Shown here: piece after piece, positions 46,246 through 57,400 of the stretch
Numbering within the stretch: the first letter of the stretch is position 1
How the letters are laid out: every line of letters starts with the position of its first letter
From: Algoriphagus marinus
GTDB taxonomy: Bacteria; Bacteroidota; Bacteroidia; Cytophagales; Cyclobacteriaceae
Assembly (NCBI RefSeq): GCF_001936475.1
Contig: NZ_MSPQ01000008.1
Span: forward strand, 205,164 to 269,163
Length of the DNA: 64,000 bases
Direction: 5' to 3'
Translations under genes and position numbers: made by a program
Notes under the pieces: model-generated
The model's database searches: none
Told to the model about the DNA's origin: nothing
The model's input: only the letters and a program-made list of their open reading frames with translations

Positions 46246-48087
46246 TTAGAATTCTATTTTATTGTTTTCACGCTCCAAATCAGCCATTCTCATTGAAGGA
46301 TCAATTTCTACAGATTTGATAGTATCCATTTTTTTATTGATCATAATAGATTTGGTATAGTTAGTCCAAGGCCAGTCCTCTGTCAAAATACGCTCAGGCA
46401 TTCCAGATTCATTTTCCTTTTCACCTCTCATAATCACCAATGGCAAATAAACCTGTTCTGATGAGCCATCTTTGTAAGTGATGATCAAATCAACTGGCAT
46501 AGGCATCAAACCCAATCGCTCTAATATAATTTCTGTTTTATCTCCTTGGGGATTTACAGATTTTACACCGTAATCAATTGTCTTTGTGGAATTCACAAAG
46601 TATTCTTTGTACCAATCCAACTCCATTCCGCTCTCTTTTTCCATTACTCGAATAAAATCATTCACGTTTGGATGTTTGAATTTCCAAGTATCAAAGTATT
46701 TCAACATCCCCTGATCTCTGACTTCATCACCAATTACGTACCCTAGCTGGGCTAAGAAAGTTGCCCCTTTTGAATATGCCGCTGAGCTATACGCAGAATT
46801 TGTATTGTAATGATCAGAGTGGGTACTCATAGGTTCTTCCAGGCCAGACTTAGCAAGCTTAAAATATCCTGAATAGGAACCTGCCAGAGGATTTTTAGAT
46901 TCGGAATAAATCGAACTCATCGCAAGACTTGAAGCATAACTTGTAAATCCCTCGTCCATCCAAGGATAAAGTGATTCATTGGATCCTAAAACCCCGTGAA
47001 ACCAACTGTGTGCTAATTCATGCACCATCACTCCTACCAGACTTCTGATGCTACGCTCTCCAGTGATAAGTGTGGACATCGCATATTCCATTCCACCGTC
47101 TCCACCTTGTACTACCGAGAATTGCTTGTATGGATACTGACCAAAATGCTGGGATAGATAGTTAATTGCTTTTGGCGTGTATTCTTTAAGTTTTTCCCAA
47201 TTTTCAGATGTTTTTTCGCCTGGAATAAAGAAATGATGAACTGTAATTCCATTCTCCATCTGCACCTTATCATGTTGGTATTTAGGATCTGCAGCCCACA
47301 TGAAATCGTGAACCATTGGGGCTTTAAAGTGCCAAGTCAAGGTGTTTCCTTTTGGTGAAGGCACCTTTACACCCTCATCTTGATAGCCATGACCAATTTC
47401 ATTTGGATTTTGTAAGTAACCAGTTCCTCCTATTACATAGGTTTTATCCAAGGTGATTTTCACATCAAAATCACCCCAAATCCCATAAAACTCTCGTCCA
47501 ATATATGGATTTGAATGCCATCCCTGTTCATCATAATTCGCCACTTTTGGATACCATTGAGCCATGGAATATCGTACTCCTTCCTCCCCATCGCGACCAG
47601 ATCTACGAATCTGAATAGGCGTTTGACCCATAAATTTCGACTCAAACTTAACCGTAGAATTTGGCTGAATAGGTTCATCCAAGTAAACTACTAAGATTGT
47701 TTCCTCTTCTGTGAATTTGACAGGTTTCCCATTCATTTTTAATTCAGTCACATGGAGGTAACCTATTTCGTCAGGTTTTAATTTGGAGATCCGATCAGCT
47801 ACCCTACGGTCAGGATCAGCTATCGTACGAGATCTTTCATCCATCATACTCCCAGGTTGGAAAGCATTGTAATACAAGTGAATAAACACCTTATCCAATT
47901 CATCCGGTGAATTGTTAGTGTAGGAAATAATTTGCGAACCAGTATATTGATTTGTTTTAACGTCAAGATTAACAGCTATTTCGTAATCTATCGCCTGTTG
48001 AAAACGACCAGTTTGAGCAGAGACTTCTGCTATTAAAAGCAGGCAAAGAAAAAGCCCAATAAAAGGCCTTGACAAATGTGAATTCAT
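46246..48087 (-). CDS. secreted M1-family zinc aminopeptidase
   Basis: A 613-residue gluzincin. Signal peptide 1-24 (LFLCLLLIAEVSAQ). The exopeptidase motif GGMEYA is at 331-336. Zinc ligands are H356, H360 (VHELAHSWFHG) and E379 (WMDEGF), with catalytic E357 and the expected 18-residue spacing. The N-terminal domain (about 30-220) is the usual M1 saddle. It lacks the large C-terminal HEAT domain of aminopeptidase N, consistent with the shorter Bacteroidota members. It probably trims periplasmic peptides. Confidence 0.92.
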   Translation of the reverse strand: MNSHLSRPFIGLFLCLLLIAEVSAQTGRFQQAIDYEIAVNLDVKTNQYTGSQIISYTNNSPDELDKVFIHLYYNAFQPGSMMDERSRTIADPDRRVADRISKLKPDEIGYLHVTELKMNGKPVKFTEEETILVVYLDEPIQPNSTVKFESKFMGQTPIQIRRSGRDGEEGVRYSMAQWYPKVANYDEQGWHSNPYIGREFYGIWGDFDVKITLDKTYVIGGTGYLQNPNEIGHGYQDEGVKVPSPKGNTLTWHFKAPMVHDFMWAADPKYQHDKVQMENGITVHHFFIPGEKTSENWEKLKEYTPKAINYLSQHFGQYPYKQFSVVQGGDGGMEYAMSTLITGERSIRSLVGVMVHELAHSWFHGVLGSNESLYPWMDEGFTSYASSLAMSSIYSESKNPLAGSYSGYFKLAKSGLEEPMSTHSDHYNTNSAYSSAAYSKGATFLAQLGYVIGDEVRDQGMLKYFDTWKFKHPNVNDFIRVMEKESGMELDWYKEYFVNSTKTIDYGVKSVNPQGDKTEIILERLGLMPMPVDLIITYKDGSSEQVYLPLVIMRGEKENESGMPERILTEDWPWTNYTKSIMINKKMDTIKSVEIDPSMRMADLERENNKIEF

Positions 48088-48255
48088 AGAATAATAATTT
48101 TTTTGTTAAAGAAAATGAAATTGACATCCACCCCCAAACCATCAATAAAAAACTAGGAAAAAATTGAAATTTTTAAAATCCAGTCCCATTGAAATAATTT
48201 GTAGATATAGTCTTATCAGTTTTTGTTTAATTGAAGCAGAAAAAAAATAAATTCT

Positions 48256-51200
48256 ATGAAAAAAATTTACATCCTCATTTTAGCCACCTTCTTAAGCTTC
48301 ACGGTAAGCGGACAACAGGTGGATATGGATTTGTTTAAATCCATGAAGACAAGAAATGTAGGCCCTGCCGGCATGAGCGGAAGAATAACTGCAATCGATG
48401 CCATTGATTCAGATCCTACAACCATCTATGCAGGCTCTGCTTCGGGTGGACTTTGGAAGTCTACTTCAGGTGGAATCACTTGGAAACCCATTTTTGATGA
48501 GCAAAAAGTACACTCCATCGGAGCAATTTCTATTTACCAAAAGAATCCAGATATAATCTGGGTAGGAACTGGTGAAGGGAATCCTCGAAATTCACTAACC
48601 ATGGGCGGAGGAGTCTATAGATCCTTAGATGCAGGCAAGACTTGGCAGCTCATGGGTCTGGAAAAAACTAAAGCTATTCACAGAATAATCGTTCATCCAG
48701 ATGATTCTAATACAGTCTTTGTTGGAGCGATTGGATCACCTTGGGGAGAGCAAGAAGACAGAGGTGTTTATAAGACAACAGATGGAGGGAAAACTTGGAA
48801 AAAAATTCTCTACGTAGATTCCAAAACAGGTGTTGGTGAGATGATTATGGATCCCAATAATCCAAATAAGATCTTTGTCAATATGTGGCAACACCGTCGC
48901 TATCCTGACTTTTTCGAATCCGGAGGGCCTTCTTCAGGTCTTTATTTGACATACGATGGTGGTGAAAATTGGAAAAAACTTGATGAGACCAATGGAATTC
49001 CAAAAGGAGACTTAGGAAGAATGGGTCTTGCAATCTCAGCTTCAAATAGCAATAAAATTTATGCATTAATTGAGTCTAAAAAGAATGCACTCTATGTCTC
49101 TGAAGATGGAGGAAATAAATTTGAAATGATAAACAGTGGAAGTGATATCGGAGATCGGCCATTTTACTATTTCGAGATTTATGCTGATCCAAAAAATGAT
49201 AATCGACTTTACACCCTTTATAGTAGAGTGGGTATGAGCGAAGATGGCGGTAAATCCTTCCAACAGCTTCTTCAATATGAAGGAGTTCATCCAGATCACC
49301 ATGCTTGGTACATCAATCCTAACGATCCAAAACTAATGATTGATGGAAATGATGGAGGATTAAACATCACAAGAGACGGTGGTAAGACCTGGTATTTCGC
49401 AGAAAATATCCCAGTCGGACAATTCTATCATGTGAATGTAGACAATGAACTTCCTTATAATATTTATGGAGGCATGCAGGACAATGGCTCTTGGGTAGGA
49501 CCTTCTTATATCTGGAGAAGAGATGGAATCAGAAATACCTACTGGCAGGAAATTTCCTTTGGAGATGGTTTTGATGTGGTCTCCTACCCAGGTGATTCAA
49601 GATATGGATACACCATGTCTCAAGGCGGTAATGTTTCCCGTTTTGATAAGCTCACAGGACATAATAAAACCATCAGACCAACACATCCAGATAAAGATGT
49701 CTTTTTGAGATTCAATTGGAACGCAGCAATCGCTCAAGATCCTCATGATATAAACACCATATATTATGCATCTCAGTTTTTGCATAAATCAACAGACCGT
49801 GGGGATACTTGGGAAATCATTTCACCGGACTTGACCACCAATGATTCTACAAGACAGCGTCAACAAAAGACTGGAGGATTAACCTTTGATATTACAGGAG
49901 CTGAGAATAATACTACAATCGTAGCTATTGCTCCTAGCCCTGTGGATCCAAGTGTAATCTGGGTTGGAACTGATGACGGAAATCTACAAGTGACTAAAGA
50001 TGGCGGAAAAACATGGACTAATGTAGTTTCTAAGCTTTCAGGACTACCTAAAGGGTCTTGGATTCCTCAAGTTCAGGCTTCCCAATACGATGCAAATGAA
50101 GCTTGGGTAGTTGCGAATGATTATCGAAATAATGATTTCAGTGCCTATGCCTATCACACTTCTAATCTTGGCGGAAGTTTCACCAGAATAGCTGATGACT
50201 CTAAAGTTTGGGGATACACGCTATCGATCAAGCAAGACACAGAAGTTCCTAATCTAGTTTTCTTAGGAACTGAATTCAGTTTGTATGTCTCTTTTGACAA
50301 AGCTAAAACTTGGAATAAGTGGGAACATGGATATCCAAAAGCAGTTTCCACTTATGATATGACTATTCAGGAGCGTGAAGCTGACCTTGTAATAGGTACC
50401 TTCGGAAGATCAATGTGGGTTTTGGATGATATACGTCCTTTACGAGTTTTTGCACAGAATAACGGTAAACTTCCAGAATCGAAAATCACAGCGGTTCCGG
50501 CATCAGATGCTTATCAGGCAGAGATTCAACAGCCTCATGGTGAAAGATTCCCAGCAGACGGAAAGTACGCTGCCGAAAACAGAGAGTTCGGTGGACGTTT
50601 AAGTTTTATTATAAATCAAGCAGATACTATAAAGTTGGATACGGTAACGGTTTCGATTTTCAATGAAGCAGGAGAGCAAATCAGAACATTGAAAACTGTG
50701 CCTGTCAATGGTGTAAACCGGATCACTTGGAATCTGGATCGTAAATCAACAGCTGAAATGAGCAACTCTCCACGAAGAGGAGGTCGAAGAAGCGGATTCT
50801 TTGAACCAAGCGGTGGAGATGCACTTCCAGGAAAATATAAGGTAGTTTATGCATTCCAAGACTCCAAAGCTGAGACTACCATTAATGTTTACTCAGATCC
50901 TAGAATCAAAGTTAATTTGGCAGATTTGAAAGCTAAAGAAGATTTTATGAAGAAATTGGAAGGCCTTACTTCGGAAGTCAGTGCTTCAACAGAAAAGTTG
51001 GATAACGCACAAAAAACAATTGACAAAGTGTTAGCAATGACTAAAGATATTGAAACTGAAGAGGCAAAAGCACTTACCAAAGCTGCCAAAGATGTTAAAA
51101 AATCATTGGATATGACTAGAGAAGCTTTTGATGGACCTACTTTAGAAGGTCAGGGAATCGTAAGAAGCCTATACCCTACGACAATGACTATGGTAAGTCT

Positions 51201-51393
51201 ACCTCGTAGATATGCTGGTTCGTCCTATACCGCTCCTGGAGCTACAGAGCTACGTTTATATGATCAAGCACGTTCAGCTGCTGATGAGGCAATATCTAAA
51301 GTAGAATTGTTTATGAATGGCGACTGGAAAGCTTTTGAAGAAAAAGTAAAGGCTACTCCAATTGATATTTTTGAAGAAGTCAAAAAGGATTAA
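48256..51393 (+). CDS. secreted BNR/sortilin-like beta-propeller protein
   Basis: A 1045-residue exported protein with signal peptide (MKKIYILILATFLSFTVSGQ). Residues about 30-740 contain at least nine Asp-box-like motifs of the form S/TxDGGxTW (TDGGKTWKKI, YDGGENWKKL, TRDGGKTWYF, TKDGGKTWTN), making a sortilin/VPS10-like propeller. A FlgD-like beta-sandwich follows (VSIFNEAGEQIRTLK, NRITWNLDRK), then a helical C-terminus (about 880-1045). It is often labelled glycosyl hydrolase, but no glycosidase active site is visible. There is no T9SS tail, so it is probably periplasmic or released by another route. Confidence 0.85.
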   Translation: MKKIYILILATFLSFTVSGQQVDMDLFKSMKTRNVGPAGMSGRITAIDAIDSDPTTIYAGSASGGLWKSTSGGITWKPIFDEQKVHSIGAISIYQKNPDIIWVGTGEGNPRNSLTMGGGVYRSLDAGKTWQLMGLEKTKAIHRIIVHPDDSNTVFVGAIGSPWGEQEDRGVYKTTDGGKTWKKILYVDSKTGVGEMIMDPNNPNKIFVNMWQHRRYPDFFESGGPSSGLYLTYDGGENWKKLDETNGIPKGDLGRMGLAISASNSNKIYALIESKKNALYVSEDGGNKFEMINSGSDIGDRPFYYFEIYADPKNDNRLYTLYSRVGMSEDGGKSFQQLLQYEGVHPDHHAWYINPNDPKLMIDGNDGGLNITRDGGKTWYFAENIPVGQFYHVNVDNELPYNIYGGMQDNGSWVGPSYIWRRDGIRNTYWQEISFGDGFDVVSYPGDSRYGYTMSQGGNVSRFDKLTGHNKTIRPTHPDKDVFLRFNWNAAIAQDPHDINTIYYASQFLHKSTDRGDTWEIISPDLTTNDSTRQRQQKTGGLTFDITGAENNTTIVAIAPSPVDPSVIWVGTDDGNLQVTKDGGKTWTNVVSKLSGLPKGSWIPQVQASQYDANEAWVVANDYRNNDFSAYAYHTSNLGGSFTRIADDSKVWGYTLSIKQDTEVPNLVFLGTEFSLYVSFDKAKTWNKWEHGYPKAVSTYDMTIQEREADLVIGTFGRSMWVLDDIRPLRVFAQNNGKLPESKITAVPASDAYQAEIQQPHGERFPADGKYAAENREFGGRLSFIINQADTIKLDTVTVSIFNEAGEQIRTLKTVPVNGVNRITWNLDRKSTAEMSNSPRRGGRRSGFFEPSGGDALPGKYKVVYAFQDSKAETTINVYSDPRIKVNLADLKAKEDFMKKLEGLTSEVSASTEKLDNAQKTIDKVLAMTKDIETEEAKALTKAAKDVKKSLDMTREAFDGPTLEGQGIVRSLYPTTMTMVSLPRRYAGSSYTAPGATELRLYDQARSAADEAISKVELFMNGDWKAFEEKVKATPIDIFEEVKKD

Positions 51394-51411
51394 ACAGACC
51401 TAAAAAAAATT

Positions 51412-51441
51412 AAAGCGCTTGGAAATTTATCCAAGCGCTTT
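51412..51441. terminator. bidirectional terminator
   Basis: AAAGCGCTTGGA (51412-51423) pairs perfectly with TCCAAGCGCTTT (51430-51441), preceded by A-rich and followed by T-rich DNA. It serves both the BNR gene and the giant adhesin gene. Confidence 0.9.
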
Positions 51442-51455
51442 TTTTGATCCTATGC

Positions 51456-54400
51456 CTAATTATTTTTTATCAATCTCCTTGTGATCGTTTGATTATTAAT
51501 CTGTACTTGAATTTGGTATAATCCATTACTCAGTGCACGTAGATCGATATTTCTAATAAATCCTTTTTCGTAATCTCCGGACTCTTCAAAGACTAATCTT
51601 CCTGTAGCATCAAACACCTTTAATTGGATAATCGATGGCTGGGAAATATCTATTTTAACATTGGTCTCCGATACAGCAGGGTTAGGATAAACTAACACTG
51701 AATTTTCCTGCATTTCTCTAAATAACTCAAACTCTTTGGTGAGGACATTTCCTACGATGTCTGAACTGGAGATATTAATAGGGAGGATATCTGTTCCCAT
51801 TTCATTTCCCTTCCAAATCAATCTATTCTCTTCAATTTTGAAGTTTGAATTTGGTAGCAATTCGTAAGAATGGAAATCATCAGCTGTATCAACCGTTTTT
51901 AAAACAGCAATTATATCTCCTTCTTTCACATCTATTGGGATAATAACATTCGATAGAAGTATATCTGTTGGAGAAGGTTTATCCAAAACAAGAACTGATA
52001 CTTGGACATTTTCAGATAATACTCCTAGTTCCGAATCCTTTAAAACACCTTCTACAAATTGAACACCTTCTAAGATTGGATCATATTGATCCATATTCCA
52101 AAGAATTGGCTTTTCAGAAAGTGAATTTTCAATTCCTGTTAAATCTTCATGAATTCTTTCCTTTGAAGTATTCCAGTCCACAACCATCAATTCCAATTCT
52201 CTATACGACTTGTTTTTCCTTTTTTCAGGACTATGAACCGTGATGCTACCTCCTGTTATTTTTGTCGACGCCTCTTTATAATCTGAAGCTCCTTTTTCAT
52301 TATCATAGATAATTTCAGAAGTTGAACTATTCCAAATCTTAATCCTAAACTTGTCTATCTCCTTTTTACCATATTTCTTTTTATCATCTTTTTTATCCCC
52401 ATCCACAGCTGACACCATAAAGGAATATCCCGAATTCCCATTGATAGTTCCCTTCCCTTTATAAATAGCCTTATATCCTGCAATTACCAAAGACATATCA
52501 TCATAGGAAGAACTATTAAAATTAAGGCCACCATTCTTAAACTGGAACTCTGTGTTGCCATCTACTCTATTACTTCCTTTTTTGTATTTGGCTACGAAAC
52601 CGAAGTTGGCTCTACCTTCCGCATTCATATCTTGTAAATAAGCTCCCTTCGGAGACCATATAGTACCTCCTCCAGTTACAAAACCTCCATCTGGATCATA
52701 AATAACAGCTAGGTCCGTTAATCGCTCAACTTTGTTACCACATTCATCTATCACAACCAATTTGATTTGGTATACACCAGCTTTTGAATAGACGTGTTGA
52801 GCATCAAATCCAAAATCATCAGACTCATCATCATCGTCGTCATCATCACAATCCGAATCTTCCTTATGCTCTGAATGCTTGTGTTTTGTATTAAAACCGT
52901 TGAAGGTTTTGTTAGGCATGATTAAAGAACTTATATAACGAGAATTATAATCTGATTTATCGTGACGAGGTTTATCATCTGAGTCATAATTTATAACTGA
53001 TGTTGTTGTTCCGTCATCCCAATCCCAATAAGCCTCTACAATAGAACCTAAAACCATAGCTGAAACCTTGATTTTTGAATAAACAGGTTTTGGATCCAAT
53101 GGTCCTGAAATCGAGATTATTTCTAAGTCACTTAAGCATGGCTCATCAGAACAGCTTCCAGCAATTCCTGGGTTTTTAAATTCATCAGAATCATCACAAT
53201 CATCCGGGTTGGCTACATAGCCCAAAGGCATGTTGCAGGATTCTATCGAGTTATTCGGATCTCCAAAGCCGTCGCCATCCTGATCTAAATAGTAAGTGGT
53301 CAAGCCAACCGCATCCGGATCTGCGTCATCCACTAAACCATCGCAGTCATTGTCAATGCCGTCACAGATTTCAGGTGCTCCTGGATAAACCGTGTTATTG
53401 AAATCATCGCAATCTCCTTCGCTAGGCTTGAATCCATCACCGTCTGAATCATTTTCGTTAAGAATTATTGTAACAATTGCTGTCTCATCATTTTCATTTC
53501 CATTGACATCTCTTGCAGTCAAGATCACCATATTGTCACCAACGTCTACACTTGAGAATGTATAGTTATCCAGCACTAGGGATAGAATGCCGCAATTGTC
53601 AAATGTTCCATCATTAACATCTTGTGGAGTAATTGTTAAAGTCTCTCCTTCATCAATATTGAAAGTTCTATTTCTAGTAATTACTGTAGGCAATTCCGAA
53701 TCAACAACTGTTACCATGAAGCTGGCAGTTTCTCCATTTCCATGAATGTCTTTCGCAGTATAGGTTACTATCGTTTCACCAACTGGGAAGATTGTACCTG
53801 ATTGATAGTTTGAATTGAATGTATCTATTCCACAATTGTCGATTGCTTCAGGTTCAATCCAACTCACTATTGCTCCACAAACTCCTTCATCATTGTTTAC
53901 AATGATGTTACCAGGAACATTCGTAATCAAAGGTTTCTCAATGTCATTTACTGTGATAGTCTGAATTACCTCTTCAGCAGCATTGCCATTCACATCCGAT
54001 ACATTCCAAGTAATCGTAGTCTCTCCAACAGGATATGGTGCGGTCAATTCAAGGCCGTCACTTCTGACTCCTGTCGGATCGCCAACAGCGCAGTTATCCG
54101 TTGCAGAAGCAGTCGCGGTAAAGCTTGCTTCGCAAAGTCCAGCTTCGGTATCCAGGTTCTGATCTCCATTGGTGGTTATCACAGGAAGTTGAGTGTCAGT
54201 AACAGTAACATTAAAGCTACATGTTGATTGATTTCCAGCTCCATCTGTAGCAGTGTAGATTACAGTAGTTATTCCAACTGGGAATAAAGTACCTGGTTCA
54301 AAATTGCTATTCAGGATCACTGAGCCGCTGTTATCTGTAGCTGTTGGTTCAATCCAATCGACCAAAGCTCCGCAGTTGTCCGCATCTGTTTCTACAGTGA

Positions 54401-57400
54401 TTCCAACTGGGCAATCACTAATAATTGGATCTTCATTATCTCCACTTTCTGTGATATCTATTTTAAAACTGCATTCCTTTGTATTACCAGCAAAGTCTGT
54501 TGCCTGATATATTACAGGTGTAGAACCAAGCGGGAAGAATTCTCCACTCGCCAGTCCACTGATCAATTCTAAGCTGGCAATACCGCAGTTATCCGTCGCT
54601 ATTGGCAAATCATAGTTGATCACTTTCCCTGTTTCTCCAAATGCAACTGTGGTACTGATGTCGGATGGACAAGTAATCACAGGAAGCTGATTATCTATTA
54701 CGGTAATAGTCTGAACAACTGCTTCGGCAGCTTTTCCATTTACGTCTGAAACATTCCAAGTAATCGTAGTCTCTCCAACAGGATATGGTGCGGTCAATTC
54801 AAGGCCGTCACTTCTGACTCCTGTTGGATCGCCAACAGCGCAGTTATCTGTAGCAGAAGCAGTCGCGGCAAAGCTTGCTTCGCAAAGTCCAGCTTCAGCA
54901 TCCAGATTCTGATCTCCATTGGCGGTAATAACAGGAAGTTGATTGTCTCTTACAGTAATGGTCTGTACGACTTCTTCGGCAGCGTTTCCATTTACATCTA
55001 AAACATTCCAGGTAATGATGGTTTCTCCCACTGGATACGGAGCAGTCAAATCAAGTCCATCACTTCTGACTCCTGTCGGTTCGCCAACTGAGCAGTTATC
55101 GGTAGCAGAGGCAGTCGCCGTAAAGCTTGCTTCGCAAAGTCCAGCTTCGGCATCCAGATTCTGATCGCCATTCGTGGTTATCACAGGAAGTTGATTGTCA
55201 GTTACGGTAATAGTCTGAGTTACCGCTTCTGCAGCTTTTCCATTTACATCCGACACATTCCAAGTAATCGTAGTCTCTCCAACTGGATACGGAGCAGTCA
55301 AATCAAGTCCATCACTTCTGACTCCTGTCGGTTCGCCAACTGAGCAGTTATCGGTAGCAGAGGCAGTCGCCGTAAAGCTTGCTTCGCAAAGTCCAGCTTC
55401 AGCATCCAGATTCTGATCGCCATTCGTGGTTATCACAGGAGGTTGTGAATCAATCACCGTTACTGTGAAGCTACATGTTGATTGATTTCCAGCTCCATCT
55501 GTGGCGGTGTAGATTACTGTTGTTATTCCAACTTGGAATAAAGTACCTGGTTCAAAATTGCTATTCAGGATCACTGAGCCGCTATTATCGGTGGCAGTAG
55601 GTTCAATCCAATTGACCAAAGCTCCGCAGTTCTCCGGATCTGTTTCTACAGTAATCCCAACCGGACAATCATTAATAATTGGATCTTCATTATCCTCGCT
55701 TTCAGAGACATCAACTGTAAAACTGCATTCCATTGTATTACCAGCAAAGTCTGTTGCTTGATAGAGTATAGTTGTAGAACCAAGCGGGAAGAATTCTCCA
55801 CTTGCCAGTCCACTGATCAATTCTAAGCTGGCAATACCGCAGTTATCCGTCGCTATTGGCAAATCATAAGTAACCACTTTTCCAGTTTCTCCAAATGCAA
55901 CCGTGGTACTGATGTCGGATGGACAAGTTATCACAGGAAGCTGATTATCGATAACTGTAATAGTCTGAACAACTACTTCGGCAGCTTTTCCATTTACATC
56001 TGAAACATTCCAGGCAATGGTGGTTTCTCCAACTTGATATGGTGCGGTCAATTCAAGTCCGTCACTTCTGACTCCTGTTGGATCGCCAACAGCGCAGTTA
56101 TCCGTAGCAGAAGCAGTCGCAGTAAAGCTTGCTTCGCAAAGTCCAGCCTCGGCTTCCAGATTCTGATCTCCATTCGTAGTTATCACAGGAAGTTGATTGT
56201 CAGTTACGGTTATGGTCTGTAACACTTCTTCCCCAGCATTGCCATTCACATCCGATACATTCCAAATAATGGTAGTCTGTCCAACTGGATACGGAGCAGT
56301 CAAATCAAGGCCGTCACTTCTGACTCCTGTTGGATCGCCAACAGCGCAGTTATCCGTAGCAGAAGCAGTCGCGGCAAAGCTTGCTTCGCAAAGTACAGCT
56401 TCAGCATCCAGATTCTGATCCCCATTCGTGGTTATCACAGGAAGTTGATTGTCTCTTACAGTAATGGTCTGTACGACTTCTTCGGCAGCGTTGGTATTTA
56501 TATCCGATACATTCCAGGTGATAGTAGTCTCTCCAACTGGATACGGAGCAGTCAAATCAAGTCCATCACTTCTGACTCCTGTAGGTTCTCCAACTGAGCA
56601 GTTATCATTAGCAGAAGCAGTCGCTGTGAAGCTTGCTTCGCAAAGTCCCGCTGTCGCATTCAGATTCTGATCGCCATTCGTGGTTATCACAGGAAGCTGA
56701 TTGTCAGTTACGGTTATGGTCTGAATTACCGTTTCTGCAGCTTTTCCATTTACATCTGAAACATTCCAAGTAATCGTAGTCTCTCCAACCGGATACGGAG
56801 CAGTCAAATCAAGGCCGTCACTTCTGACTCCTATTGGATCGCCAACAGAGCAGTTATCTGTAGCAGAAGCAGTCGCGGCAAAGCTTGCTTCGCAAAGTCC
56901 AGCTTCAGCATCCAGATTCTGATCCCCATTCGTGGTTATCACAGGAAGTTGATTGTCTCTTACAGTAATGGTCTGTACGACTTCTTCGGCAGCGTTTCCA
57001 TTTACATCTAAAACATTCCAGGTAATGATGGTTTCTCCCACTGGATACGGAGCAGTCAAATCAAGTCCATCACTTCTCACTCCTATTGGTTCGCCAACAG
57101 CACAGTTATCCGTAGCAGAAGCAGTCGCAGCAAAACTTGCTTCACAAAGTCCAGTTTCTGCATCCAGATTCTGATTTCCATTCGTGGATATCACAGGAAG
57201 TTGATTGTCAGTTACGGTTATGGTCTGTAACACTTCTTCCCCAGCATTGCCATTCACATCCGATACATTCCAAATAATGGTAGTCTGTCCAACTGGATAC
57301 GGAGCAGTCAAATCAAGGCCGTCACTTCTGACTCCTGTTGGTTCGCCAACAGCGCAGTTATCAGTTGCAGAGGCAGTAGCAGTAAAGCTTGCTTCGCAAA

